Below are positions 1 to 7,904 of a DNA stretch of 14,460 nucleotides, piece after piece. The stretch is from Clostridiales bacterium UBA1389 (GTDB lineage Bacteria; Bacillota; Clostridia; Oscillospirales; CAG-382). The position numbers and the translations under genes were made by a program. The number at the start of each line of letters is the position of its first letter. Positions within the stretch are counted from its first letter, which is position 1. Location of the stretch: positions 18,969 through 33,428 of the forward strand of contig DBQR01000008.1 of NCBI GenBank assembly GCA_002305335.1, in the 5' to 3' direction. Below the pieces are notes generated by a model. It worked only from the letters and a program-made list of their open reading frames with translations, was not told the origin of the DNA and did not search any database.

Positions 1-104
1 GCAACGAAGCCCCTTTGGATAAGCCGGTTTCTGAGTTCCTCCTGGGTGTCGATGTCGTGTGCGGAAATTAGCCTTAAAATTTCGGTTTGTCTTTGGTTTT
101 TCAT
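1..104 (-). CDS. argR: Arginine repressor ArgR, N-terminal part (cut by the window edge)
   Basis: The minus strand from the ATG at 104-102 reads MKNQRQTEILRLISAHDIDT followed by QEELRNRLIQRGFVA and leaves the window in frame, giving 34 codons. This is the typical start of ArgR/AhrC: a winged-helix DNA-binding domain with the I-x-x-x-I-x-T-Q-E-E-L pattern and the recognition helix beginning after RG. In the family, the full protein (about 150 aa) is a hexamer that binds ARG boxes with arginine as co-repressor. A good ribosome site (AAAGGA) lies a few bases upstream of the ATG. It follows nadK by 37 bases, the widest gap in the minus-strand operon, and argR after tlyA/nadK is the usual Firmicute order (recN would be expected next). 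Identification is by recognition of the N-terminus only; the arginine-binding domain is outside the window. Confidence 0.85.
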   Translation of the reverse strand, partial: MKNQRQTEILRLISAHDIDTQEELRNRLIQRGFV

Positions 105-141
105 GTAACCAACCGTCCTTTCCTGCCGGATTAATCCCTTT

Positions 142-966
142 TTACTTATCTTCAAACTTGCGTGACAGGGTTTCGCAAAAGGTGTTTGATTTAAGCTTTA
201 TAAGACGGGTAACTTTGTCCGAACGTCTGATTTGAACTTCGTCGTTATAAAAAATTTCGGTCCGGTTCCTTCCGTCGGAGGTAAGATAAATATCGCCGTT
301 GTATTTTGAGGAAACCTTAATTGTTATAAGCGAATCGGGGGAAAATATCATGGAATTCGCCCCGCAAAACCCGTGGGGACAGACGGCGCAGGCAGCCATC
401 AGCTCAAGGGAGGGGTCGATGATGGGTCCCCCCGCCGACATGGAATAGGCCGTCGAACCGGTGGGGGTGGATATAATTATCCCGTCGGCGCGGTAGGCGG
501 CGGCTTTGGTGCAGCCGCAGTAAAGTTCCAGGTCAATAAGCTTGGTTATAATCCCCCTGCATACCACCACTTCGTTTAAAGATTCGCATTCGAATACGGT
601 TTTGCCGTTTCTTATTACACCGGTATGAAGCATCATCCGGTTTTCAATATTATAGCAGCCGGCGAAAAATCCGTCAATAAGGTTTACTTCCCCGGATTCC
701 AGTTCGTGCATATAGCCCAGTGTGCCCTGATTTATGCCGATTATGGGGGTGTTGGTTATGCTTGCCCAGCCGGCAACCGAAAGCATGGTGCCGTCGCCGC
801 CTATGACAATCCCCAAATCACAGCCATCGGGGCTTAATTTAAAGGCATCCTCGGCAGATTCGGCGATATCGTATCCGCAGTTCCGGTTTTCAAGTATTGC
901 TTTTATTTTTTCAAGGGTGTCCTTGGTTTTAGGCTTGTTCCGGTTGGGGAAGATTATTGCCCTCAT
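142..966 (-). CDS. nadK: NAD kinase (ATP/polyphosphate-dependent NAD+ phosphorylation)
   Basis: A 274-residue protein that makes NADP+ from NAD+ in the cytoplasm. Family motifs seen: the nucleotide-binding GGDGT at residues 56-60 (Asp58 is the expected catalytic residue), then GINQGTLGYM (family consensus LGFL), the NE pair at 131-132, and ADGIIISTPTGSTAYS around 160-175 followed by the GGP segment, ending with a C-terminal SDGR. Length is normal for bacterial NadK. The ATG at 966 is preceded by AAGGAG with 8 bases spacing, inside the end of tlyA; the two genes overlap by 38 bases, so translation is probably coupled. It sits between tlyA and argR, as in many Clostridia. No missing residues were noticed. 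Confidence 0.95.
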   Translation of the reverse strand: MRAIIFPNRNKPKTKDTLEKIKAILENRNCGYDIAESAEDAFKLSPDGCDLGIVIGGDGTMLSVAGWASITNTPIIGINQGTLGYMHELESGEVNLIDGFFAGCYNIENRMMLHTGVIRNGKTVFECESLNEVVVCRGIITKLIDLELYCGCTKAAAYRADGIIISTPTGSTAYSMSAGGPIIDPSLELMAACAVCPHGFCGANSMIFSPDSLITIKVSSKYNGDIYLTSDGRNRTEIFYNDEVQIRRSDKVTRLIKLKSNTFCETLSRKFEDK

Positions 967-1705
967 TTATGTTTCTCCTTATGAAGTATGCTAAATATTC
1001 CCTGTTTCCGTCACCGCCGGAAATGGGGGAGTCGGTTATATCGACAAGTATAAAGCCGTTACGGCCTGACGCAGCTGTAATCTTTTCCTTAATCTGTTTT
1101 AAATAAACGCCTTTTTCGTCTTTGACTATACCTTTTTTCGAAACTTTTGACCTGTCAAGCTCAAACTGGGGCTTTATAAGGGTCACCATCTCCCCTCCCT
1201 CGGGGAGTATGTCTTTACATGCGGGATATATAAGGGTTTGGGAGATAAAGGAAACATCCATTACGATAAGGCTTATTTCGTCGCCGAAATCGGTTTTTTT
1301 AAGGAATCTGGCGTTGGTTTCTTCCGTATTTATAACCTTCGGGTTGCCTTTCAGCCTTTCATCAAGCTGGGAATGGCCGCAGTCGACGGCATACACCTTT
1401 CCTGCCCCCTTTTGCAGAAGGCAGTCGGTAAATCCGCCGGTGGAGGCGCCTATGTCAAGGCAGATCTGGTTATTAACGTTTATTCCGAAGGTTTCGATTG
1501 CTTTTTCAAGCTTGTATCCGCCCCTTGAAACATACCGGCTTTCGGGGTGTTCGACTTCGATTATACAGTCATCTTCAAACGATTGAGAAGGTTTCTGGCA
1601 TAAAACCCCGTTTACCTTAACCCGCCCTTCCTTAATAAGGGAAGCGGCTTCGGTACGGCTTTTGGCATGATTCTGCTTTACAAGCAGTAAGTCAAGGCGG
1701 GTCAT
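929..1705 (-). CDS. tlyA: TlyA family rRNA (cytidine-2'-O)-methyltransferase / hemolysin homolog
   Basis: Predicted 258-residue cytoplasmic RNA methyltransferase. An S4 RNA-binding domain covers about residues 1-60 (RLDLLLV start, then EGRVKVNG), followed by a linker with RYVSRGGYKLEKA (57-69). An FtsJ-type SAM-binding Rossmann domain follows, with DIGASTGGF from residue 84, Asp150 in MDVSFIS, and IKPQFE at 177-182. In characterised TlyA the lysine/aspartate residues of these motifs form the methyl-transfer site, and the target is 2'-OH of cytidines in 16S/23S rRNA. The start chosen is the ATG at 1705, which overlaps the dxs stop as ATGA and gives the usual family N-terminus. An in-frame GTG at 1717 would add four residues, but its ribosome site is no better. 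The 3' end overlaps nadK. The hemolysin label in databases is historical. Confidence 0.92.
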   Translation of the reverse strand: MTRLDLLLVKQNHAKSRTEAASLIKEGRVKVNGVLCQKPSQSFEDDCIIEVEHPESRYVSRGGYKLEKAIETFGINVNNQICLDIGASTGGFTDCLLQKGAGKVYAVDCGHSQLDERLKGNPKVINTEETNARFLKKTDFGDEISLIVMDVSFISQTLIYPACKDILPEGGEMVTLIKPQFELDRSKVSKKGIVKDEKGVYLKQIKEKITAASGRNGFILVDITDSPISGGDGNREYLAYFIRRNINEGNNLPQPEQA

Positions 1706-3519
1706 AGGGACATACACTCTTTATACAGGCTTTCGGCGTCAAGCCCGAGCTGTTTGAACAAGGTCAGGTTTGAACCGTGGCCGGGGAGAAAGCTGTCAAC
1801 GGCTTTGATAACCGTTTTTATTCCCGTTTCGCTGACAAAGGTTTCGGCTGTTCCGCCCTGCTTCATACCCTCCTCCGCAAACAGAACCGGCATATCCCCC
1901 ACCAGGGGGACAAGGGTGTCGAAATCAAGAGGTTTTATACGGATAAGCCTGATAACCCTGGTGTTGTAACATTTTTCCGCCGCCGTTACCGCCTCGGCGG
2001 TAAGCCTGCCGTAGGTTATGATTACCCTTTCGGGTTTTCCAAAATCGGCGTAAGCCAAAGTTTCAAGGTTTATAAAACGGCTTCTGTCGTAGTCTGCCTG
2101 TCTGCCCTTGGGGTATCTTACCGCCGAAAGGCCGTTGTATCTTATGGCTTTGTTTATACAGATTTCCAGTTCCGGCAGGGAATCCGGAGAGTAAACAAGG
2201 GTTCCGGGTATTTTGTTTAACAACGCCGCATCGAATATACCGTGATGGGTTATGCCGTCGTCCCCCACCAGTCCCGCCCTGTCGATAAGGAGGGTGAGGC
2301 GTAAATTCTGCATTGCCGTGTCCTCGGCAAGCTGGTCGAAACACCGCTGCATGAAGGTGGAATACACCGCAAAGACCGGCTTAAGCCCCCCGGCGGAAAG
2401 ACCGCTGCAGAAGGTGGCGGCGTGTTCTTCCGCAATTCCCACGTCGAAAAACCTGTCGGGATATGCCCCGGCGAAGCCCTCAAGACCGGTGCCGGCGGTC
2501 ATGGCGGCGGTTACGGCGCAGATTTTATCATCGGTTTTTGCGATTTTTTCAAGGATTTTCCCCGCATTGTAGGAAAAGGTTTCCTCCTTGCCGTTGGAGA
2601 CAATCCCCTTTTCGATGTCGAACTTTGACACCGAATGGTATTCGTCCGGCCTTTCTTCGGCGTGGACATAGCCCTTTCCCTTTTTGGTGTAGGCGTGGAT
2701 GATACACACCCTATCCGACTTTTTAGCCTGTTCGAACACCGAAACCAGCTTGTCGATGTTGTTACCGTCAACGGGACCGTAGTAAAAAAAGCCCATATTT
2801 TCGAAAAAGTTTTCTTTTAAGACAATATGTTTAAGGAAATTCTTTATGTTTTTAAACGCCTTCACAAGGCTTTTGCCTATAAGGGGGATAGCTGAAACGC
2901 ATTTTTCAAACCGGTTTTTAAAGTTGAAATATCTTTTGGATGTCCGCATGCGGGAAAAAATATTATCTATTGTCCCCACGTTGCGGGAAATCGCCATTTC
3001 GTTATCGTTAAGCACGATAATCAGGTTTAACTGCTTGTCGGTGCAGTTGTTCAGGGCTTCATAGGTCATGCCGTTGGTAAAGCCCCCGTCCCCCACAAGG
3101 GCGACGGTGAAGTACCTGTTGCCGTTGAGTTTGTCGGCGGTCGCAAGGCCGGTGGCGGCGGAAACCGCATTCCCCGAATGCCCCGAACCGAAGGGGTCGT
3201 GTATGCTTTCGCTCCGCTTGGTAAACCCCGACACACCTCCGTCGGAACGGAGTTTTTCAAACCCCTCCCTGCGTCCCGTAAGGAGTTTATGGGCATAGCT
3301 CTGGTGCCCCACGTCGAAGACAATTTTGTCGTCGGGGGAGGAAAACACCTTATGAAATGCCACGGTCAGTTCCACCGCCCCTAAATTGGAGGCAAGGTGA
3401 CCCCCGTTTTTGGAAACGGAATTCAATATCTGCTGTCTTATTTCCCCGCAGAGAGTTTTAAGCTCTTTGGCACTTAAGGTCTTTACATCAGCGGGGGAGT
3501 GTATGTTTTCAAGTATCAA
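1702..3519 (-). CDS. dxs: 1-deoxy-D-xylulose-5-phosphate synthase
   Basis: A 605-residue thiamine-diphosphate enzyme joining pyruvate and glyceraldehyde-3-phosphate to DXP, the first step of the MEP isoprenoid pathway. Domains in order: TPP-binding transketolase N domain with NGGHLASNLG (38-47), DVGHQSYAHKLLTGR (from 69), the cofactor motif GDGGF (143) with LNDNEMAIS (170-178); the pyrimidine domain with DVGIAEEHAATF and the DRAGLVGDDGITHHG active-site loop; and a transketolase C domain. The segment at 108-124 reads FGSGHSGNAVSAATG, where better known DXS proteins have GHSSTSISA; the histidine is kept. The start is TTG at 3519: AGGAG lies exactly 6 bases upstream and no suitable ATG is near. 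It follows ispA by 15 bases and ends in a 4-base ATGA overlap with tlyA. With ispA next door it points to local grouping of isoprenoid genes. Confidence 0.95.
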   Translation of the reverse strand: MILENIHSPADVKTLSAKELKTLCGEIRQQILNSVSKNGGHLASNLGAVELTVAFHKVFSSPDDKIVFDVGHQSYAHKLLTGRREGFEKLRSDGGVSGFTKRSESIHDPFGSGHSGNAVSAATGLATADKLNGNRYFTVALVGDGGFTNGMTYEALNNCTDKQLNLIIVLNDNEMAISRNVGTIDNIFSRMRTSKRYFNFKNRFEKCVSAIPLIGKSLVKAFKNIKNFLKHIVLKENFFENMGFFYYGPVDGNNIDKLVSVFEQAKKSDRVCIIHAYTKKGKGYVHAEERPDEYHSVSKFDIEKGIVSNGKEETFSYNAGKILEKIAKTDDKICAVTAAMTAGTGLEGFAGAYPDRFFDVGIAEEHAATFCSGLSAGGLKPVFAVYSTFMQRCFDQLAEDTAMQNLRLTLLIDRAGLVGDDGITHHGIFDAALLNKIPGTLVYSPDSLPELEICINKAIRYNGLSAVRYPKGRQADYDRSRFINLETLAYADFGKPERVIITYGRLTAEAVTAAEKCYNTRVIRLIRIKPLDFDTLVPLVGDMPVLFAEEGMKQGGTAETFVSETGIKTVIKAVDSFLPGHGSNLTLFKQLGLDAESLYKECMSL

Positions 3520-3534
3520 TTTCTACTCCTGATG

Positions 3535-4440
3535 TTAGTAGTTTCTTTCGGAAAGATTATAGGCAAGTTTTTTCAGCCGGTCGGTTATTTCGGGCTTTCC
3601 CCCCAAAGCGTCAAGGGATTTTACCGCCTTGCCGGTAAGCTCAGCGCATTTTTTACGGGAATTTTCAATGCCGGCCAATGAGGGATAGGTTGCCTTGTTT
3701 TCGGTTATATCCTTGCCGGGGGTTTTCCCCAGCTTGGATTTTTCCCCTTCTATGTCAAGAATGTCGTCTTTTATCTGAAAAGCAAGCCCCAAATACAGAC
3801 CGTATTCCTCGGCTGCTTTAATCCGATTGTCGCCGGCGTCCGCTGCGATACAGCCAAGCATACAGGCGGCCGAAATAAGGCAGGAGGTTTTTAAAATATG
3901 GAGTGTTTCAAGGGCATTTATGTCAATGTCAGTCTTGTCGCCGGAAATGTCCAGCATCTGACCGGCGGTCATTCCCTCGGCGCCGGTTTTGCCCGAAAGT
4001 ACCTTTACGGCGGCGACGTTTTGTACTGGGGTGCAGTAGGGGTTGGTTGACGCCACCTCAAAGGCTTTGATAATTAGCCCGTCCCCGGCAAGGATTGCCC
4101 CCGCCTCGCCGAACACTTTGTGATTTGAGGGCTTTCCCCGGCGGAAGTCGTCGTTGTCCATGGCGGGAAGGTCGTCGTGGATTAAGGAGGCGGAATGAAT
4201 CATCTCCACCGCCGCGGCGTAATCAAGGGCTTTTTTACAGCCGTAGTCCACCGACAGGGCGTTATAGAATAACAGCGTCAAGCCCGCCCTTACCCGCTTT
4301 CCCCCGTTTAAGGCGGAATACGCCATGGCTTTGTACAGCGGTTCGCCGGAGGGCTCTTTAGGTAAAAGCAGACGGTAAAGCCGGTCTTCCACAAGGGATA
4401 TTATTTCAGGACTTATAAGGGAATCAGGCATTTTCCCCAC
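3535..4440 (-). CDS. ispA: Polyprenyl (farnesyl) diphosphate synthase
   Basis: Short-chain all-trans prenyl diphosphate synthase, about 301 residues, adding isopentenyl diphosphate to allylic diphosphates in the cytoplasm. Seen: GGKRVR at 46-51 (diphosphate-binding), the first aspartate-rich motif HDDLPAMDNDD at 88-98 with the two-residue insertion typical of bacterial type II FPP synthases, GDGL (119-122), and the second aspartate-rich motif FQIKDDILD (221-229) followed by GKTPGKD. Length matches IspA/YqiD. The start taken is GTG at 4440, which has GAGGA 5 bases upstream; an ATG three codons later (4431) is an alternative with a G-rich stretch upstream. It overlaps xseB by 17 bases. xseB-ispA-dxs is a conserved order in Firmicutes. 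Product chain length (C15 or longer) cannot be told for certain from sequence. Confidence 0.93.
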   Translation of the reverse strand: MGKMPDSLISPEIISLVEDRLYRLLLPKEPSGEPLYKAMAYSALNGGKRVRAGLTLLFYNALSVDYGCKKALDYAAAVEMIHSASLIHDDLPAMDNDDFRRGKPSNHKVFGEAGAILAGDGLIIKAFEVASTNPYCTPVQNVAAVKVLSGKTGAEGMTAGQMLDISGDKTDIDINALETLHILKTSCLISAACMLGCIAADAGDNRIKAAEEYGLYLGLAFQIKDDILDIEGEKSKLGKTPGKDITENKATYPSLAGIENSRKKCAELTGKAVKSLDALGGKPEITDRLKKLAYNLSERNY

Positions 4441-4639
4441 CGAAATCCTCTTCCCTGCCGGAAATAAGGATTTTAACCTTCTGTTCGGCTTCGGAAAGCA
4501 TTTTTTCGCACATTTTAACCAGATTCGCCCCTTCTTCGAACAACTTTATCGATTCCTCAAGGGGGGTCGAGCCCTCCTCAAGGGCTTTGACTATTTCCTC
4601 AAGGCGTTTTACCGCCTCTTCATAGGTTTTCTTTTCCAT
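4424..4639 (-). CDS. xseB: Exodeoxyribonuclease VII small subunit
   Basis: A 71-residue helical protein starting MEKKTYEEAVKRLEEIVKAL, with the family pattern of a long amphipathic helix (LEEGSTPLEESIKLFEEG) and a second helix ending in VKIL. In exonuclease VII several small subunits bind the C-terminal helix of the large subunit XseA; the complex degrades single-stranded DNA into oligonucleotides. Starts at an ATG with AGGAG 6 bases upstream. It overlaps the end of xseA by 20 bases and the beginning of ispA by 17, consistent with coupled translation and a fixed subunit ratio. Confidence 0.93.
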   Translation of the reverse strand: MEKKTYEEAVKRLEEIVKALEEGSTPLEESIKLFEEGANLVKMCEKMLSEAEQKVKILISGREEDFGGENA

Positions 4640-5843
4640 ATTCTTCTCCTGTTCTTACGGCGGAAATACTGCCGTCGGATAGTTTAAGGGTAAAGCCTTC
4701 GCCGATATCTATCTGATTTGCGGCTGATATTATTTTCCCTTCCCCGTCAAAGGCCACCGAATACCCCCGCTTAAGCACCCCTAAGGGATTGTAGGAGTTA
4801 AGCAGCGAAGAAAGGGAGGTTATATTTTTTGCTCTGTCGGCAACTGCCACCGTTACCGCGTCTTCCAAATTCTCGGAAAGCCGTGAAAGTTCAAGCATTT
4901 TGTCCTGATACAGCCTTTCGGGGGTTGTCAGCACTGCCGAGGAGGCAAGCATTTTAAGTAACCGCTTTTCCCCGTCAAGGCGTTTTGAAAGGGACAGGGA
5001 TATACGGGAACGGACGTTTTCGAATTTATGTAGCAATTCCTTTATGTCGGGGAGGGCGATTTCCATCGCAGCCGAAGGGGTGGGAGCCCTGAGGTCCGCC
5101 ACAAAGTCGGCTATCGTAAAGTCGGTTTCATGTCCCACGGCGGAAATAACCGGGATTCTGCTGTTATAGATGGCATGGGCAAGCTCTTCGTCGTTAAAGG
5201 CCCACAGGTCTTCGATGCTTCCGCCGCCGCGACCGATTACGATTATTTCCGCCCGGTTTGTTTTATTGAAATATTCGATTCCCTTAATTATGTTCTGGGC
5301 GGCGCCGCTTCCCTGCACTAACGACGGATAAAGGATAATTTCACAAGGGGGAAAGCGTCTGCCGGATATGTTTATCATATCTCTTATGGCAGCTCCCGTG
5401 GGGGCGGTGACGATGCCTATGGCTAAGGGGACGGAAGGCAGTTTCCGTTTTCTCGCAACGTCAAAAAGTCCCTGGGAAGCCAGCTTTGCTTTTAACTTTT
5501 CAAAGGCGATATAAAGCGAGCCTATGCCGTCAAGTTCCATCGAGGTGGCGTAAAGCTGGTATATCCCGTCCCGCACGAATACCGAAATTCTGCCGGTTAC
5601 AATCACCTTGTCCCCGTTTTTCGGGACAAAGGGAAGCTTTGCCGCATCCGCACGGAACATCACGGTCTTAAGCACTCCCCCTTCGTCCTTTAGGGTGAGG
5701 TAGATATGCCCCGTCTTGTGGAGGGTAATGTTGGAAATTTCCCCCTTTACCGAAATGCGGTTGAGCGCCGGAAAAGTGTCAAGGCAGTCCTTTATGAAAT
5801 TGTTAAGCTGGGTTACGGTTACCACCGGCGTCGCTTTATCCAT
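4620..5843 (-). CDS. xseA: Exodeoxyribonuclease VII large subunit
   Basis: A 407-residue catalytic subunit of exonuclease VII. An N-terminal OB-fold (about residues 8-105; SVKGEISNIT and HIYLTLKDE) binds single-stranded DNA. The nuclease core follows, with IGIVTAPTGAAIRD (142-155), GRGGGSIEDLWAFNDE (204-219), SAVGHETDFTIADFVAD (234-250) and RAPTPSAA (252-259), all hallmark conserved stretches including the presumed acidic catalytic residues. A helical C-terminal part ends in a region LGVLKRGYSVAF, which is typical of the family. Start ATG at 5843 has AAGGGAG upstream. It overlaps nusB by 8 bases. folD, which often precedes xseA in Bacilli, is absent here. Confidence 0.95.
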   Translation of the reverse strand: MDKATPVVTVTQLNNFIKDCLDTFPALNRISVKGEISNITLHKTGHIYLTLKDEGGVLKTVMFRADAAKLPFVPKNGDKVIVTGRISVFVRDGIYQLYATSMELDGIGSLYIAFEKLKAKLASQGLFDVARKRKLPSVPLAIGIVTAPTGAAIRDMINISGRRFPPCEIILYPSLVQGSGAAQNIIKGIEYFNKTNRAEIIVIGRGGGSIEDLWAFNDEELAHAIYNSRIPVISAVGHETDFTIADFVADLRAPTPSAAMEIALPDIKELLHKFENVRSRISLSLSKRLDGEKRLLKMLASSAVLTTPERLYQDKMLELSRLSENLEDAVTVAVADRAKNITSLSSLLNSYNPLGVLKRGYSVAFDGEGKIISAANQIDIGEGFTLKLSDGSISAVRTGEEYGKENL

Positions 5844-6234
5844 TTTGCTCCCTTGATGAATTTATTTTTCCCAAAACCCCGTTCACATAGGAAACGCTTT
5901 CTTCGAAGTTGAATTCCCGGCAGAGTTCAAGGGCTTCGTTTATCGCCACCTCCGCCGGGGTCCGGGTAAATAACAGTTCGTAACACCCTAACCTTAAAGC
6001 CGCAAGGGGGACTTTGCCTATCCTTGAAAAGGTGCGGTTTTCGGCAAACTGCTTTATAAGGCCGTCGATTTTTTCAATTTCCCCGACGGCGCCTAAAAAC
6101 AACTGATTTGCAAAGGCGGAAATTTTTTCCTCCCGGTATTCGGCGGCGTTTGCCAATATCTCCTCCGGCGTTCCCCCGAAGGAATATTCGAACAGCAGGC
6201 AGAAGGCGGTTACGCGGCTTTCATGGCGTGTCAT
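5836..6234 (-). CDS. nusB: Transcription antitermination factor NusB
   Basis: A 132-residue all-helical protein. Family features: basic N-terminus MTRHESRVTAFCLLFEY, the segment AENRTFSRIGKVPLAALRLGCYELLF (about 65-91), PAEVAINEALELCREF, and the C-terminal SVSYVNGVLGKI. In known systems NusB with NusE (ribosomal protein S10) binds boxA RNA and prevents premature termination of rRNA transcription. The ATG at 6234 has GGAG 6 bases upstream, located within the end of the cinA-like gene, which it overlaps by 14 bases. nusB upstream of xseA is a usual Firmicute arrangement. Confidence 0.95.
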   Translation of the reverse strand: MTRHESRVTAFCLLFEYSFGGTPEEILANAAEYREEKISAFANQLFLGAVGEIEKIDGLIKQFAENRTFSRIGKVPLAALRLGCYELLFTRTPAEVAINEALELCREFNFEESVSYVNGVLGKINSSREQNG

Positions 6235-6724
6235 AGTTTTCTCCGTTTATAATATCAATGATTTTTTCAATGGCAAATGCGGCGGCCTGTTGTCGTATTT
6301 CCTCCCGGTTTCCGGTAAAAAAGGCTTTTTCGCTTATTGCTTTGTCCCCGAAGGCAAAGCCGAACCACACCGTACCCACCGGATTTTCGGCCGTCCCGCC
6401 GGAAGGCCCCGCAATTCCGCTTACCGACAGGGAGTAATCGGAACCCGAAAGGCTTTTTACCCCTTCGGCCATTGCCGTTACCGTTTGGGAACTAACCGCG
6501 GTATGCTTTTTTATAATATCATCGGGAACGTTAAGCAGCTTTATTTTCATTTCTTCCGAATAGGTACAGATGCCAAGGCCGAAAACCCCGCTTGCCCCCG
6601 CTACCGACGTTATTGCCTGGGACACCATCCCCCCGGTACAGCTTTCCGCGGTGGAAATGGATTTGTGCTTTGTCTTAAGCAGTTCGACCAGCCGGTTTGC
6701 GGCTTCGTAAAGGCGGTTTTCCAT
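6221..6724 (-). CDS. Stand-alone CinA C-terminal domain protein (putative nicotinamide-nucleotide amidase, PncC type)
   Basis: A 167-residue protein made only of the CinA C-terminal domain. The signature STAESCTGG is at residues 24-32, followed by TSVAGASGVFGLGICTYSEEMKIKLL, TAVSSQTVTAMAEG and SVSGIAGPSGGTAENPVGTVWFGF, the conserved core of the family. Proteins of this type, such as E. coli PncC, deamidate nicotinamide mononucleotide to nicotinate mononucleotide, with Ser in the AES motif as the likely nucleophile. The N-terminal COG1058 domain of full-length CinA is absent. It starts 3 bases after the thiI stop, with GAGGGTG upstream. A role in NAD recycling would fit with nadK in the same operon, but that link is inference; the enzymatic activity is known only for some family members. 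Confidence 0.85.
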   Translation of the reverse strand: MENRLYEAANRLVELLKTKHKSISTAESCTGGMVSQAITSVAGASGVFGLGICTYSEEMKIKLLNVPDDIIKKHTAVSSQTVTAMAEGVKSLSGSDYSLSVSGIAGPSGGTAENPVGTVWFGFAFGDKAISEKAFFTGNREEIRQQAAAFAIEKIIDIINGENYDTP

Positions 6725-6727
6725 ATA

Positions 6728-7903
6728 TCAGTCACCCTCAATCCGCTTAACGGTCCTTTGTTCAAGGGCTTTTTCAATCAGGCTTTCCACGTCCAGCTTG
6801 CTTTCGGCATCTTCGACTTCGGAAAGTTCCGGCGTCAGCTTGGGGTGTCTCGGAGTAAACAGCACGCAGCAGTCGTCATAGGGAAGGGTTGACAGCTCAA
6901 AGGTGTCAATCTTTCTTGACAAGGTAACGATTTCCTCCTTGTCAAGGCCTATGCAGGGACGGAAAACCGGTATTCCGACCGCACTGCCGGTACAGTTTAT
7001 GGCTTCAAGAGTCTGGCTTGCCACCTGACCCAAGCTTTCCCCGGTGATTAGGGCTCCGCAGCCCACCTTAAGGGCGTGTCTTTCGGCAATCTTCATCATA
7101 AATCTGCGAAGAAGTATGGTCCACAGCCTTTCGGGACATTTTTCCGCAATTTCCTGCTGTATTGCCGTAATGGGGACCGAGGAAAAGTAAATGCTGCCGG
7201 TAAATCCCGCAAGGGTCTTTACGAGGGATTCCACCTTTTCCCTTGCGGCATCCCCGGTGTAGGGCGGGGTTTCAAAATAAATGCAGTCAAGCTTAATCCC
7301 CCGCTTTGCCATCATATATCCCGCCACGGGGGAATCGATTCCGCCGGAAATAAGCAGCATTCCCCTTCCGTTGGAGCCGGTGGGCATACCTCCGGCGCCC
7401 TTTTCCCCGCCGGCGTGGATAAAGGCGAACTTGTCCCGTATTTCAATGGTTAAAACTTCCTCCGGGTTGATTACGTCAACCTTAATGCTTTTTACTGTTT
7501 CAAGTACCTCGCCGCCGCAGATGTCGCAAATCTGGGGGGAAATATACGGGAAAGCCTTGTCGCTCCGCTTGGCGGTGCATTTGAAGGTTTTTGCCCCGTC
7601 AAGGAGTTCCTTTGCCTTCAGGCGGACAACCGACTTTATTGCTTCGATATCCTTTTCGCATTCATAGCCGATACACACCGACACCACACCGAACACCTTT
7701 TTTGCCCTTTCGAAGGCGGCTTTCATGTCGGCGTTGCCGTCGCCCCGTATAATAAGGGTGGACTGGGAATTAATAAGCTCGTAGTTTCCGGGAAGGCTTT
7801 TCAAAACCGCCCTAACCCGCTTCATAAGCAACGATTCAAAATGGGAACGGTTCAGCCCTTTTAGGACTATTTCGCCGTATTTCAGCACAACTATATATTT
7901 CAT
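6728..7903 (-). CDS. thiI: tRNA 4-thiouridine synthase ThiI (sulfurtransferase)
   Basis: A 391-residue ATP-dependent enzyme that adenylates uridine 8 of tRNA and inserts sulfur. Domain order: an N-terminal ferredoxin-like part (residues 1-60, KYGEIVLKGLNR), a THUMP RNA-binding domain (about 60-165), and a PP-loop ATPase domain with SGGIDSPVAGYMMAKRG from 186. Near the C-terminus DDCCVLFTPRHPKLTP is the conserved tail of the AANH domain. There is no rhodanese domain, as usual for Firmicute ThiI, where a dedicated cysteine desulfurase supplies sulfur directly. That desulfurase is the gene immediately upstream, ending 1 base before the thiI ATG; the thiI ribosome site AAAGGA lies inside its last codons. 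In some bacteria ThiI also helps thiazole synthesis; no thiamine genes are present here. Confidence 0.94.
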   Translation of the reverse strand: MKYIVVLKYGEIVLKGLNRSHFESLLMKRVRAVLKSLPGNYELINSQSTLIIRGDGNADMKAAFERAKKVFGVVSVCIGYECEKDIEAIKSVVRLKAKELLDGAKTFKCTAKRSDKAFPYISPQICDICGGEVLETVKSIKVDVINPEEVLTIEIRDKFAFIHAGGEKGAGGMPTGSNGRGMLLISGGIDSPVAGYMMAKRGIKLDCIYFETPPYTGDAAREKVESLVKTLAGFTGSIYFSSVPITAIQQEIAEKCPERLWTILLRRFMMKIAERHALKVGCGALITGESLGQVASQTLEAINCTGSAVGIPVFRPCIGLDKEEIVTLSRKIDTFELSTLPYDDCCVLFTPRHPKLTPELSEVEDAESKLDVESLIEKALEQRTVKRIEGD

Positions 7904-7904
7904 T

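Noticed and set aside
1122..1586. Plus-strand frame of 154 codons within tlyA
   Set aside because: Antisense shadow of a clearly conserved gene; no ribosome site or known motif.
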